Source: SZUA-430 sp964561925 (lineage in GTDB: Bacteria > Pseudomonadota > Alphaproteobacteria > Micropepsales > Micropepsaceae). From it: DNA of 45,320 nucleotides. The notes beneath the pieces were generated by a model that was not told the DNA's origin, made no database searches, and saw only the letters and a program-made list of their open reading frames with translations. Within the stretch, counting starts at the first letter, position 1. Each line of letters starts with the position of its first letter. The position numbers were made by a program, and so were the translations under genes. The stretch lies in assembly GCA_964561925.1 (NCBI GenBank), contig CAZLRW010000020.1, forward strand, positions 1 through 45,320. The letters are read 5' to 3'. Of the stretch, positions 30,390 through 39,619 are shown one piece after another.

Positions 30390-31049
30390 GTGGGGAAACG
30401 AGATCAAGCAGAAGCCGTCTTCAAGCGCCTGGCCGCGGCAAGCCCCGCGCCCGAGGGCGAGCTGCATCATCTGAACCCCTACACGTTGCTGGTCGCCGTG
30501 GTGCTCTCCGCCCAGGCGACCGACAAGGGCGTCAACCGCGCCACCGAACCCCTGTTCAAGCTCGTCCGCACGCCGCAGCAAATGGTGAAACTCGGTGAAG
30601 AGAAGTTGATCGGCCACATCAAGACGATCGGCCTCTTCCGCACCAAGGCCAAGAACGTGATCGCCCTCTCGAAGGCGCTGATCGAAAACCACGGCGGCGA
30701 GGTCCCTCGCGACCGCGATGCGTTGCAGGAACTGCCGGGCGTCGGCCGCAAGACCGCGAACGTCGTTCTGAACATTGCCTTCGGCGAACCCACGATCGCC
30801 GTCGACACGCATGTCTTTCGCGTGGCGCAGCGCTTGGGGCTGGCCAAAGGCAAGACCCCGCGGGAGATCGAGGACCAGTTGCTGAAGGTCGTGCCGCCGA
30901 AATACCTGCAGCACGCTCATCACTGGCTGATCCTGCACGGCCGCTATGTCTGCACGGCGCGTTCGCCGAAGTGCTACGCCTGCGTCGCAAGCGACGTCTG
31001 CCCGTTCAAGCCGAAGACCAAGCCGCCCGAACCCAGGAGAACCAAGTGA
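30390..31049 (+). CDS. nth: endonuclease III
   Basis: The 219-residue DNA glycosylase/AP lyase removes oxidised pyrimidines. It has the helix-hairpin-helix LPGVGRKTANVV with the catalytic Lys, the VDTHVFRVAQRLG catalytic Asp, and a C-terminal 4Fe-4S cluster with spacing C-x6-C-x2-C-x5-C (CTARSPKCYACVASDVC). Start is GTG 30390, at the family's usual N-terminus. The stop overlaps the GTG of the peptidase gene (GTGA). A second base-excision enzyme, exonuclease III, lies 2 kb away on the other strand. Confidence 0.95.
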   Translation: MGKRDQAEAVFKRLAAASPAPEGELHHLNPYTLLVAVVLSAQATDKGVNRATEPLFKLVRTPQQMVKLGEEKLIGHIKTIGLFRTKAKNVIALSKALIENHGGEVPRDRDALQELPGVGRKTANVVLNIAFGEPTIAVDTHVFRVAQRLGLAKGKTPREIEDQLLKVVPPKYLQHAHHWLILHGRYVCTARSPKCYACVASDVCPFKPKTKPPEPRRTK

Positions 31050-33355
31050 CGACCGATCGAACGCCCTGGGGCGCATTCGTTGCAGCGACGCTCGTCGTGG
31101 CGTTGTTCGTTTGGGTGGGCGTAGCACAGCTCGAAGCGCCGGCAGCCGGCACGCAAACGGGCTTTCCCGCGGAGCGCGCCTTCGAAACGCTCGCGCGTCT
31201 GCTGAAGGAGGACCAACCCCATCCGGTCGGCTCGCCCGAGAACAAGATCGTCCGCGACCGTATCCTGGGCGAGTTCCGCGATGCCGGCTACGAGCCGCAG
31301 GTGCAGGCGGCGCTGCAATGCGCCCCGCCCGACCGCTTCCCAGGCTGCACCCAGGTCGAGAACGTGCTGGCCGTGAAGAAAGGCACCGGCGCCGGGAAGG
31401 CGCTGCTGATCACCGCGCACTACGACAGCGTGCCCGCGGGTCCGGGCGCGGGCGATGACGGTGCAGGCACCGCGATCATCATCGAATACGCGCGCGCAAT
31501 CGCAAACCGCACGGTCAAGAACGACGTCATCTTTCTCATCACCGACGGCGAGGAGGTGGGGCTTCGCGGTGCGCTCGCCTTTGCCGAGCGCCATCCGCTG
31601 ATGAAGCGGGTCGGCCTCATCCTGAACTTCGAAGCGCGCGGCGCCTCCGGCCCCAGCCTCATGTTCGAAACCGGTCCGGGCAATGCGAAGCTGATCGACC
31701 TCTTCGCGCGCGCGGCGCCCCAGCCTTACGCGAACTCGCTGCTCTACGAGATCTACCGGCTGATGCCGAACGACACCGACTTCAGCGTCTATCGCCGCGC
31801 CGGCTACAACGGTTTCAATTTCGCTTTCACGGGCTCGGGCGCGCTCTATCACTCCGAACGCGACAACCTCGCGAACCTTAATCGCGATACGTTCCGCCAC
31901 CATGGCGACAACCTGTTCGCGCTCGCGGACACGCTCGTCGACGTCGATCTCGACGGCCTGAAATCCGCCGCAGACGCCAGCTACTTCGATCTCTTCGGCA
32001 CGACGATGATCGTATGGTCCGCAGCGCTGAACCTGCCGCTGGCGTTGCTTGTGCTGCTCGCGATCGCCGGGTTAATCGCAGCCCATCGTGCCGCTTTTGG
32101 GTTCAAGCCCGCACTTGCTGCCGTGGGCGCGCTCGTCGCCGCCCCGATCTTACTCTTCGCGCTCGGTTGGCTGCTCGCGTTCCCGCTCGGGATTTGGCCC
32201 GGCGTCCATCCGATCGATCACGCGAACCCGTTGCCAGCACGCGTGGCGCTCACCGCCGCAGGACTGCTAGCAAGCCTCATCGTTGCGATGCCGCTCCGGC
32301 GCATCGATCCGCGCGCAGTCCTTCTCATCATTGCGCTCGCGTTCGGCCTCGCCGGCGCGGCAGTGGCGTGGTTCATCACCGGCGCCGCGTATCTCTTGGT
32401 CTTCCCCGCGCTCGCGTTCGCCGCGGCAGCTTGGGTTGCGACGATGATGCGCACCGGCTTGGGCGTCGCGGCTTGGGTGCTGTTCGCGTTGGCCGCATTC
32501 TTCTGGCTGCCGTTCTTTCCGCGGCTCGACCTGGTGCTCGGTTTCGACCTCAGCCAGTTCAAGATCCTGGCGCTGACGCCGGTCGTTTGGACGTTGGTGC
32601 CGCTCTTCGCGTCGACGAAAACCCGTTTGCCCGCTGCCGCAGCCGCGCTCGCCGTTGCCGCCGCCTCTGTTGTTGCCGTGAACACCGCACCGTACGCCGC
32701 GAACCACCCGCGCGGCCTCAACATCGTCTACCTCGACGACCGCAGCGCAACGCCGCGCTGGCTGATCGACTTCGAGGGCGGTGCCGACGAAGCCTATCTG
32801 AAGACGACAGGCTTCCCGGTGAAGGACGAAGCGTACAAACAACTTGGGCTCTTCGATGCCACCGGCCGCCTCAAACCCGCCGCCGATCTGAAACTCGAAG
32901 CGCCGTCGCTCGCGATCGCGGAGGTCGCCGCCGAGGGCCCGCTCACGGTCCTTCGCGGATCGCTACGCCCCGGCCGTGGCGGTCTTCAACTCGGCTTCGC
33001 CATCGCGCCCGGTTCGGGCATCCGCACGATCCGCATCGCGGGTCAGGACCTCATCGGCGCCGAGCGATTGTCTCGACCGACGCCTGCGCTCGCGGGGCTC
33101 AGCGGCTGGGGTGCGGCGGACATTCCGATCGAGATCGCGTTCGACCCCGCGGCAAAATCAGAATTGATCCTGATCGAACGTTCGAAGCTGCCGGACGGGG
33201 TCGAACCGCAGGCCCTGCGTGCGGCCCGCCCGCGCGACGCGGCGCCAGCTCATAACGGGGACGCCGCAGTGGTCGCCGTGAAGTACGACCTGGTCGCCCT
33301 GGGGCGCGAAGCGCCGCCGTTGGGTCAGCCGCCGGGCGGCGGACCGTCACCTTGA
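31046..33355 (+). CDS. M28-family membrane zinc peptidase
   Basis: The 769-residue protein has an N-terminal TM helix (about 9-28), an M28 aminopeptidase domain (about 40-320) and a C-terminal membrane domain with about eight TM helices (330-560) plus a soluble tail. Zinc ligands are visible: H125 and D127 in AHYDSVP, D137/D138 in GAGDDGAG, E169-E170 in TDGEEVG, E196 in NFEARG and H269 in YHSER. This layout resembles eukaryotic ER metallopeptidase 1 (Fxna) and bacterial homologues; the catalytic domain would face the periplasm. Start GTG 31046 overlaps the nth stop and is preceded by AGGAGA. Its last 31 nt overlap convergent yciB. Confidence 0.9.
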   Translation: MTTDRTPWGAFVAATLVVALFVWVGVAQLEAPAAGTQTGFPAERAFETLARLLKEDQPHPVGSPENKIVRDRILGEFRDAGYEPQVQAALQCAPPDRFPGCTQVENVLAVKKGTGAGKALLITAHYDSVPAGPGAGDDGAGTAIIIEYARAIANRTVKNDVIFLITDGEEVGLRGALAFAERHPLMKRVGLILNFEARGASGPSLMFETGPGNAKLIDLFARAAPQPYANSLLYEIYRLMPNDTDFSVYRRAGYNGFNFAFTGSGALYHSERDNLANLNRDTFRHHGDNLFALADTLVDVDLDGLKSAADASYFDLFGTTMIVWSAALNLPLALLVLLAIAGLIAAHRAAFGFKPALAAVGALVAAPILLFALGWLLAFPLGIWPGVHPIDHANPLPARVALTAAGLLASLIVAMPLRRIDPRAVLLIIALAFGLAGAAVAWFITGAAYLLVFPALAFAAAAWVATMMRTGLGVAAWVLFALAAFFWLPFFPRLDLVLGFDLSQFKILALTPVVWTLVPLFASTKTRLPAAAAALAVAAASVVAVNTAPYAANHPRGLNIVYLDDRSATPRWLIDFEGGADEAYLKTTGFPVKDEAYKQLGLFDATGRLKPAADLKLEAPSLAIAEVAAEGPLTVLRGSLRPGRGGLQLGFAIAPGSGIRTIRIAGQDLIGAERLSRPTPALAGLSGWGAADIPIEIAFDPAAKSELILIERSKLPDGVEPQALRAARPRDAAPAHNGDAAVVAVKYDLVALGREAPPLGQPPGGGPSP

Positions 33356-33915
33356 CCGGTCTTCGCCGTCTCTTCGGCCGGAATCTCGTACTGCTGAATC
33401 AGAAGGTAGAACTGCACGCCGAGAAAGATCGCGGTTACCGGCATGAAACCGGCGACCTTCAGCCAGACCCAAACCTGCTCCGGCAGGTTGCGCCAAACAA
33501 GCTCGTTTGCGATCGCCAGCACGATGCAGAAGAGGCCGATTCTGACCGTCAGCTTGCGCCAGCCCTCGTCGCGCAGATGCACCGCCACGTCGAGCACGTC
33601 TTTCAGCACGAGCCGCCCGAAGAAGAGCGTGACGAACAAGATCGACGACACAGTGAGATAGTAGATCGTCGGCTTCATCTTGATGAACTGAGGGTCGTCG
33701 AGCGCAAGCGTCAGGCCGCCAAGCACGACGACGAACAAACCGCTGAAGATCATCAGCGGCGAGACGCTGCCCACCATCGCATACGAAATCCCGCCCGCCA
33801 CGATCGTTGCGGCGATCAGGATGCCTGTCGCGGGCAGAAGCCCGAACAGGTAGTAGCAAAGGAAGAAGGCGATCAGTGGCCCGAGATCGAGCGCAAGTTT
33901 CGTCTGTGAGTTCAT
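33325..33915 (-). CDS. yciB: YciB/IspZ inner-membrane septation protein
   Basis: The 196-residue integral membrane protein has about five TM helices and the family pattern LDLGPLIAFFLCYY, DPQFIKMKPTIYYL and WRNLPEQVWVWLKVAGFMPVTAIF. YciB contributes to envelope integrity and cell elongation/division in E. coli. It is last in the minus-strand unit dapF-mtaB-ftsY-yciB, the usual alphaproteobacterial order, 112 nt after ftsY. Start ATG 33915 fits the conserved N-terminus. The 3' end overlaps the M28 peptidase by 31 nt tail-to-tail. Confidence 0.93.
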   Translation of the reverse strand: MNSQTKLALDLGPLIAFFLCYYLFGLLPATGILIAATIVAGGISYAMVGSVSPLMIFSGLFVVVLGGLTLALDDPQFIKMKPTIYYLTVSSILFVTLFFGRLVLKDVLDVAVHLRDEGWRKLTVRIGLFCIVLAIANELVWRNLPEQVWVWLKVAGFMPVTAIFLGVQFYLLIQQYEIPAEETAKTGQGDGPPPGG

Positions 33916-34027
33916 GGCCGCGGGAACATAAGGGCTCAATCCGGGTCTCGGCCACCGCCTTGCCGCACAATTTTCGGTGTTTTTGACGAAAGCGGGCACC
34001 ATTGCATCAGGCCCCCTGCGCAGGCGC

Positions 34028-34963
34028 CTACGCCGCCATGCCTACCAAGGCCTTGGCAAAACTGTCCGCGTCGAACGGCTGCAGATCGTCCGCCCCCTCG
34101 CCCACGCCCACATAGTGCACCGGCAGGTCGAACTTCTCGGCGATCGAGACCAAGATGCCGCCGCGCGCCGTACCGTCGAGCTTCGTCATGACCACCCCGG
34201 TGATCTTTGCCGTATCGCGGAACACCTCCGCCTGCGCGACGGCGTTCTGCCCCGTCGTCGCGTCCAGCACCAGGATCGCGCTGTGCGGCGCGGTCTGATC
34301 GAGCTTCTTCAGCACGCGCACCATCTTTTCGAGTTCCGCCATGAGTCCGGCCTTGTTCTGCAGCCGCCCGGCCGTGTCGATGAGCAGCACGTCGAACCCG
34401 TCCGCGCGCGCCTTCTCGAACGCCTCGAACGCAAGCCCGGCCGCGTCTGAACCGATCTCTTTTGCGACAACGGAGGCCCCCGTGCGCTCGGCCCAGACTT
34501 TCAACTGCTCGATCGCGGCCGCGCGGAACGTGTCGCCGGCCGCCATCATCACCTTCAGGCCTTCGGCACGATACTTCTGTGCCAGCTTGCCGATCGTCGT
34601 CGTCTTGCCGGAGCCGTTCACGCCGGCAACCAGGATCACATGCGGTTTCAGATCGTTGCGAACGACAAGCGGCTTCGACACGCGCCGGAGGATCTTCGAA
34701 ACCTCTTCCGCGAGCGAGGATTTGATCTCGTCCTCGGTGACGTCGGCATTGAACTTCGTGCGTTTGATTTCGGCGACGACGTCGGCTGCGACCTTCGCCC
34801 CCATGTCGGCGCCGATCAAAAGCTCTTCAAGGTCGTCGAGCGCCGCCTGATCCAGCCGCTTGCGCGTGAAGACGCGCGTAATCCCCTGCGTCAGCGTCTG
34901 CGCGCTGCGCGTCAGCCCCGCCTTCAGCCGCGCGAACAGCCCCGGCTTCTTCCCCTCGCTCAT
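34028..34963 (-). CDS. ftsY: signal recognition particle receptor FtsY
   Basis: The 311-residue SRP GTPase has the N domain (about 30-100) and G domain with GVNGSGKTT (114-122), DTAGR, TKLDGTARGG and the terminal GVGEGADDLQPFD motif. It docks SRP-ribosome complexes at the membrane; the partner Ffh is encoded 5 kb away in this window. The acidic A domain is very short, as common in alphaproteobacteria. ATG 34963 overlaps the mtaB stop (TGATG). The longer frame to 35278 is not real. Confidence 0.96.
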   Translation of the reverse strand: MSEGKKPGLFARLKAGLTRSAQTLTQGITRVFTRKRLDQAALDDLEELLIGADMGAKVAADVVAEIKRTKFNADVTEDEIKSSLAEEVSKILRRVSKPLVVRNDLKPHVILVAGVNGSGKTTTIGKLAQKYRAEGLKVMMAAGDTFRAAAIEQLKVWAERTGASVVAKEIGSDAAGLAFEAFEKARADGFDVLLIDTAGRLQNKAGLMAELEKMVRVLKKLDQTAPHSAILVLDATTGQNAVAQAEVFRDTAKITGVVMTKLDGTARGGILVSIAEKFDLPVHYVGVGEGADDLQPFDADSFAKALVGMAA

Positions 34964-36207
34964 CAGGCGGCCTCCGCATAGGCGAAGCGCGAATCCGCAT
35001 CGACGATCCGCGTGGTGAGAAGCGTCCCGCTCGGCGCCGCCGCGGTCAGCTTGACCGGCGCGAACGTGGGCGTGCGCGCCATGACGTCCTGCTCGACCAG
35101 AACTTCGACGTCGCGCCCCATCAACGATGCCAAATGTGCGGCGACCGCCTCCGTCCCCGCCGCGCGCAGCCGCGCCGCGCGCGCCTTGATCACGTCGCCC
35201 CTGACCTGCGGCATACGCGCGGCAGGCGTCCGTTCGCGTGCCGAGAACGGAAACACGTGAAGATAGGTGAGCCCGCAATCGGCCACATGGCGAAGCGTTG
35301 CCTCGAACATCTCGTGGGTCTCGGTCGGAAAGCCCGCGATCAAGTCGGCGCCGAACACGATCTCCGGTCGCAAGCCCCGCATCCGCGCGCAGAACGCCAC
35401 CGCCTGCGCCGTCGTGTGTCGCCGCTTCATCCGCTTCAGGATCATGTCGTGGCCCGCCTGCAAGGACAGGTGCAGATGCGGCATCATGCGCGGGTTCGTC
35501 GCGATGAGGTCGATGAGTCCCTCATCGCACTCCGCGACGTCCAGCGACGACAGCCGAAGCCGCGGCAGCTCCGGCACGAGCTTCAGGATCTGCGCCACCA
35601 ACCGCCCAAGCGAAGGCCGCCCCGGCAAGTCCGCGCCATAGGCGGTGATGTCGACGCCGGTCAGCACGACCTCGCGAACGCCTTGGTCGATCAGCGTACG
35701 AATCTGCTGCACGACCACGCCCGCCCCTACGCTGCGCGACGGGCCACGGCCATAGGGAATGATGCAAAACGTACAGCGATGGTCGCAGCCGTTCTGCACT
35801 TGCACGAACGCCCGCGCCCGCCCCTCGAAGCCTGCGATCAGGTGCGAAGCGGTCTCCTTGACCGCCATGATGTCGTTGACCGAAACCCGCTCGCGCGGCG
35901 CGTCGAAGACGTAAGACCGTGCCTCGAGCTTGTCGGCGTTGCCCAAGACCTGATCGACTTCGGGCATGTCCGCGAAGGTCTCGGGCTCCGTCTGCGCGGC
36001 GCACCCTGTCACGATCACGCGCGCGCCCGGGTTTTCCTTCTTCAGCCGCCGGATGCTCTGTCGCGCCTGGCGCACGGCCTCGCCCGTCACCGCGCACGTG
36101 TTCACGATGACTGCGTTGCTCAAACCCGCCTCCCGCGCCTTCGCACGGATGACCTCGCTCTCATAGGTGTTGAGCCGGCAGCCCAAGGTCACGACGTCAA
36201 CGGTCAC
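34963..36207 (-). CDS. mtaB: tRNA t6A37 methylthiotransferase MtaB
   Basis: The 414-residue radical-SAM enzyme adds a methylthio group to N6-threonylcarbamoyladenosine at tRNA position 37. Visible: N-terminal UPF0004 domain with cluster cysteines C10, C38 and C69, radical-SAM motif CDHRCTFC (C141, C145, C148), GVDITAYG, and a C-terminal TRAM-like barrel (about 350-414). It overlaps dapF upstream by ATGA and ftsY downstream by TGATG, the conserved alphaproteobacterial arrangement. Confidence 0.95.
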   Translation of the reverse strand: MTVDVVTLGCRLNTYESEVIRAKAREAGLSNAVIVNTCAVTGEAVRQARQSIRRLKKENPGARVIVTGCAAQTEPETFADMPEVDQVLGNADKLEARSYVFDAPRERVSVNDIMAVKETASHLIAGFEGRARAFVQVQNGCDHRCTFCIIPYGRGPSRSVGAGVVVQQIRTLIDQGVREVVLTGVDITAYGADLPGRPSLGRLVAQILKLVPELPRLRLSSLDVAECDEGLIDLIATNPRMMPHLHLSLQAGHDMILKRMKRRHTTAQAVAFCARMRGLRPEIVFGADLIAGFPTETHEMFEATLRHVADCGLTYLHVFPFSARERTPAARMPQVRGDVIKARAARLRAAGTEAVAAHLASLMGRDVEVLVEQDVMARTPTFAPVKLTAAAPSGTLLTTRIVDADSRFAYAEAA

Positions 36208-37058
36208 GGCGCACCGTCCGCGAAGTACCGTTCCGGAAGCTCGCCCGTGAAGTTGAGTTCGCTAGGCCCCGTCATCATGACGTGATTGTTCTCGAGCCAC
36301 GCGATGTCGAGCGGTCCGCCGTCGAGCACGACGCGCATGCGCCGCTCGGTCAGGCGCCGGCGCGCCGCTGCAACCGTCGCGGCGCAAGCCGCTGTCCCGC
36401 ACGCGAGAGTGAGTCCGGCCCCCCGCTCCCAAACGCGAAGCCGCATTTCCGTCTTCGACACGATCTGCGCCAGGCTGATATTCACGCGCTCCGGAAACAG
36501 CGGATGGTGTTCGAGCATCGGCCCGATCTTCGCAAGATCGTGTGCCGCTGCGTTCTCGACGAAGAAGATGCAGTGCGGGTTGCCCATGTTGACCGCCGAC
36601 GGCCCGAACAGCACCGGCGCGTCGATCGGCCCGACCTTGATGTCGAGTGTGCGCGTGTCCATGCGCTCGGCAAGCGGGATGTCTTGCCAGTCGAGCTTGG
36701 GCTCGCCCATGTCGACCGTGATGCGCCCGTCGCCGGATCGCGTGCAATCGATGAGCCCGCCTCTTGTCGAAAGCGTCAGGCTGGGCGCGTTGCTTTCTTT
36801 GAGAAGCAAGTCGGCGACGCAGCGCGCGCCGTTCCCGCAGGCGCCGGACTCGCTGCCGTCCGGGTTGAAGATGCGCATGACGAAATCGCCGGCGCCGTTT
36901 GAAGGTTCGATGACCAACAGCTGATCGAAGCCGACGCCGCGATGGCGGTCGCCGATCCGGCGCGCCGCTTCCGGTCCGAGCTTGACGCGGCGCGCGCGCG
37001 CGTCGACGACGACGAAGTCGTTGCCGTTGCCGTTCATCTTGTGAAACGCGACGCTCAT
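36204..37058 (-). CDS. dapF: diaminopimelate epimerase
   Basis: The 284-residue cofactor-independent epimerase converts LL- to meso-diaminopimelate for lysine and peptidoglycan. Both catalytic cysteines are present in their motifs, GACGNGARC and LACGTAACA, along with MNGNGNDFVVVD at the N-terminus and NPHCIFFV. ATG 37058 gives the conserved start. A TATATA box at 37072-37067 would place transcription start only a few bases before the ATG, so the mRNA may be almost leaderless. Confidence 0.95.
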   Translation of the reverse strand: MSVAFHKMNGNGNDFVVVDARARRVKLGPEAARRIGDRHRGVGFDQLLVIEPSNGAGDFVMRIFNPDGSESGACGNGARCVADLLLKESNAPSLTLSTRGGLIDCTRSGDGRITVDMGEPKLDWQDIPLAERMDTRTLDIKVGPIDAPVLFGPSAVNMGNPHCIFFVENAAAHDLAKIGPMLEHHPLFPERVNISLAQIVSKTEMRLRVWERGAGLTLACGTAACAATVAAARRRLTERRMRVVLDGGPLDIAWLENNHVMMTGPSELNFTGELPERYFADGAP

Positions 37059-37231
37059 GACGTGGGTATATAGGCAATGCAGCCCCGCCCTGACCAGCGC
37101 CTGCGTCGCCACGCCCGTTAACGGCGGCGCATCGAGATTTTTTCGCACGGACCCGATGATCTTCGCCGCGCGTCGTGATAGTGAACATGTCACGCGGGGG
37201 CATATGAGCTTGGGTCTAACTGAGGTGCTCG

Positions 37232-39331
37232 ATGCGTTTCGTGGCGGTCTGCGTGGGGGCCGTGCTTTGTCTGTTTCAGTCCGTCTCGGCCGCAGCCGAT
37301 TCTGCAAACGACGATCCGTTCCTATGGCTTGAAGACGTGCGCGGCCAACGCGCGCTCGATTGGGTGCAGGGTCAGAACGCATTCACCGCCCGCGCCTTGA
37401 AGCGCGATCCGGGCTACGCCGAAGACCTGTCGGCCGCCGAGGCGATCCTGACCGCGCCCGATCGCATCCCGCAGCCGGTCCTCGCCGGCGGTCACGTCTA
37501 CAATCTCTGGCAGGACCGCACGCATCCGCGCGGCGTTTGGCGCCGCGCGACCGTCGACGAGTACGAATCGAGTGAACCTGCGTGGGAAATCCTGCTCGAT
37601 CTCGACGCGCTGAGCGCCCGCGAACGCGAGAATTGGATCTGGAAAGGTGCAACCTGCGCGCCGCCGGCGTTCCAGCGCTGCCTCGTGCGCCTATCGCGCG
37701 GCGGGCGCGACGCGTTCGTCGTGCGCGAATTCGACGTCGCGTCGCGGTCATTCGTGCCCGGCGGCTTCTCGATCGCCGAAGCCAAGACCGAAATCGCCTG
37801 GATCGATGCGAACACGGTTCTGGTCGCCACGAACTGGAGCCCGGACTCGCTCACCCGTGCGGGCTATCCGCGCATCGTCAAACGATGGCGCCGCAGCGAG
37901 CAATTGCGCGACGCGGCGACGCTCTATGAAGGCGAAGTCGGCGACGTCAACGTCGTGCCGCGCACGGTGTCGGGTCCCACGGGGCAGGTCGACCGTTTCA
38001 TCGTCCGCAATCTGGGCCCGCAAGGCACCGAACTCTTCAACGTCGATGCCGCCTGGCGCGTCACGCGCATCACAGTCCCGCCCTTCGCCGACTTCAAAGG
38101 GGTCCATCGCCGCCAGCTCATCTTTCATTTGAATCGCGATTGGCGCACGGCGGGCCGCTCGTTCCTGCAAGGATCGGTGGTTTCCCTCTCGCTCGACGAC
38201 TATCTGGCTGCGGGCGGCGCGATGCCTGCGATCCGTTCGCTGTTCACGCCGGCACCGCGCACGGCGGCGACCGCGGTGGCCGTCGCGAAGGACGCCGTCT
38301 ATCTCGCGTTGCTCGAAAACGTCAGAGGCCGGGTACACGAAGTGACGTTCGACGGCGGCCAGTGGCTCTGGCGCCGCGTGGCGTTGCCCGACAACGGTTC
38401 GGTCGAAATCGCGGCCGCATCCGATGCCGATGATCGCGTCGTACTGAAATACGCGAGTTTCCTCGTACCCGATGCGCTTTACCTGATGACGAAGGGTGCT
38501 GACCCGGAGCGCGTGAAGCAACTGCCCCCTCGCTTCGACCCCTACGAATTCGAGGTGCTGCAGTTCGAGGCCGTCTCTGCCGACGGCACGCGCATTCCCT
38601 ATTTCGTGGTCGCCAAGGAAGGCACGCTCGCCAACGGCCGGACGCCGTTCGTGCTCTACGCCTATGGCGGGTTCCAGGTCGCAACCACCCCCTGGTACTG
38701 GTCGACCGCGGGCAAGCTTTGGTTGGAGAAAGGCGGCGCCTACGCGGTCGCGAACGTGCGCGGCGGCGGCGAGTTCGGTCCGCGTTGGCACGAAGCGGCG
38801 AAGGGTATCAATCGCCAAAAGAACTTCGACGATTTGACGGCCGTTGCACGCGACATGATCTCGCGCGGTCTCTCCTCGCCGCGCCGCTTGGGCCTGATGG
38901 GCGCAAGCCAAGGCGGCCTGCTCGTCGCGGGCACGCTGGTGCAGAACCCGCCGCTGTTCAACGCGGCGGTCGCTCAAGTGCCGCTCGCCGACATGCTGCG
39001 TTATCCGCACCTATCGGCCGGTGCAAGTTGGCTTGCCGAATACGGCGACCCCGCCGACCCGCGCCAGCGCGCGGCGATCCTGCGCTGGTCGCCCTATCAC
39101 AACATCCGCGCGGGCGTGCGCTATCCGCGCTTTCTGGTGCTGGGCTCCGCAAACGACGACCGCGTCCACCCGGCACACGCACGCAAGCTTGCCGCGAAGC
39201 TGCAGGCGAACGGCCACCCGTTCCTCTACTACGAAAGCCCGAACGGCCACGACGCCGCGCGCACGCTCACCCTCCGCGCCGAACAACTCGCCCTGACCTT
39301 CACCTACTTCCGGCAGCAGCTGATGGATTGA
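37232..39331 (+). CDS. exported prolyl oligopeptidase-family serine peptidase (S9A)
   Basis: The 699-residue protein has a signal peptide (about 1-21, VSAAADS), a seven-bladed beta-propeller region (about 80-430) and an alpha/beta-hydrolase domain (about 450-699). The catalytic triad is S559 in GASQGG, D642/D643 in SANDDRVHP and H673 in NGHDAA. Classical members have GGSNGG at the nucleophile, so this is a divergent subgroup. It would cleave short peptides in the periplasm. An RBS GAGG is 6-9 nt before ATG 37232. The gene interrupts the normally adjacent ffh and dapF blocks, suggesting insertion. Confidence 0.9.
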   Translation: MRFVAVCVGAVLCLFQSVSAAADSANDDPFLWLEDVRGQRALDWVQGQNAFTARALKRDPGYAEDLSAAEAILTAPDRIPQPVLAGGHVYNLWQDRTHPRGVWRRATVDEYESSEPAWEILLDLDALSARERENWIWKGATCAPPAFQRCLVRLSRGGRDAFVVREFDVASRSFVPGGFSIAEAKTEIAWIDANTVLVATNWSPDSLTRAGYPRIVKRWRRSEQLRDAATLYEGEVGDVNVVPRTVSGPTGQVDRFIVRNLGPQGTELFNVDAAWRVTRITVPPFADFKGVHRRQLIFHLNRDWRTAGRSFLQGSVVSLSLDDYLAAGGAMPAIRSLFTPAPRTAATAVAVAKDAVYLALLENVRGRVHEVTFDGGQWLWRRVALPDNGSVEIAAASDADDRVVLKYASFLVPDALYLMTKGADPERVKQLPPRFDPYEFEVLQFEAVSADGTRIPYFVVAKEGTLANGRTPFVLYAYGGFQVATTPWYWSTAGKLWLEKGGAYAVANVRGGGEFGPRWHEAAKGINRQKNFDDLTAVARDMISRGLSSPRRLGLMGASQGGLLVAGTLVQNPPLFNAAVAQVPLADMLRYPHLSAGASWLAEYGDPADPRQRAAILRWSPYHNIRAGVRYPRFLVLGSANDDRVHPAHARKLAAKLQANGHPFLYYESPNGHDAARTLTLRAEQLALTFTYFRQQLMD

Positions 39332-39619
39332 GATGAGGGCCCCCTGCAAAGGCGCGCAGGGAAGCGCAATCGTGCCGACCATTAGGCGACTTGGTCGCAC
39401 CCCTTGGCGCCTTTGCGTCTTTGCGGGAAACCCTTGATCACCACCGCCTGGATTGACTTGAGGTCCGCCAATCCCTAGGTTCCGCGCCGATTTCTCAGGA
39501 TCGTTGAATGCCGATCCGCCTTGGGGACTTAGCCCCAAGGTCAACGTCCGCCAGCGCGTTGCGCCCGCGGGCGCGATAGGCATTTGGCCGATCCTCATCG
39601 TTTGAGGACCGAGGCACGC
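39332..39619. other. intergenic region before ffh with several inverted repeats
   Basis: No gene is visible. Just after the peptidase stop, CCCTGC/GCAGGG (39342-39361) can form a hairpin. GCAAAGGCGC (39346-39355) is the complement of GCGCCTTTGC (39407-39416); the latter is part of a CCTTTGCGTCTTTGCGG-like motif I recall as dispersed in bacterial genomes. CCTTGGGG/CCCCAAGG (39519-39540) forms a perfect 8-bp hairpin in the ffh leader. Confidence 0.5.
39519..39540 (+). promoter_or_regulatory. 8-bp hairpin in ffh leader
   Basis: CCTTGGGG (39519-39526), loop ACTTAG, CCCCAAGG (39533-39540). It lies about 80 nt upstream of the ffh start with no T-tract after it on the plus strand, so a terminator for the upstream peptidase is possible but weak; an RNA-level control element is the alternative. 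Confidence 0.4.

Noticed and set aside
37189..37209. Six-codon upstream ORF before the prolyl oligopeptidase
   Set aside because: No Shine-Dalgarno sequence and nothing suggests leader-peptide control.
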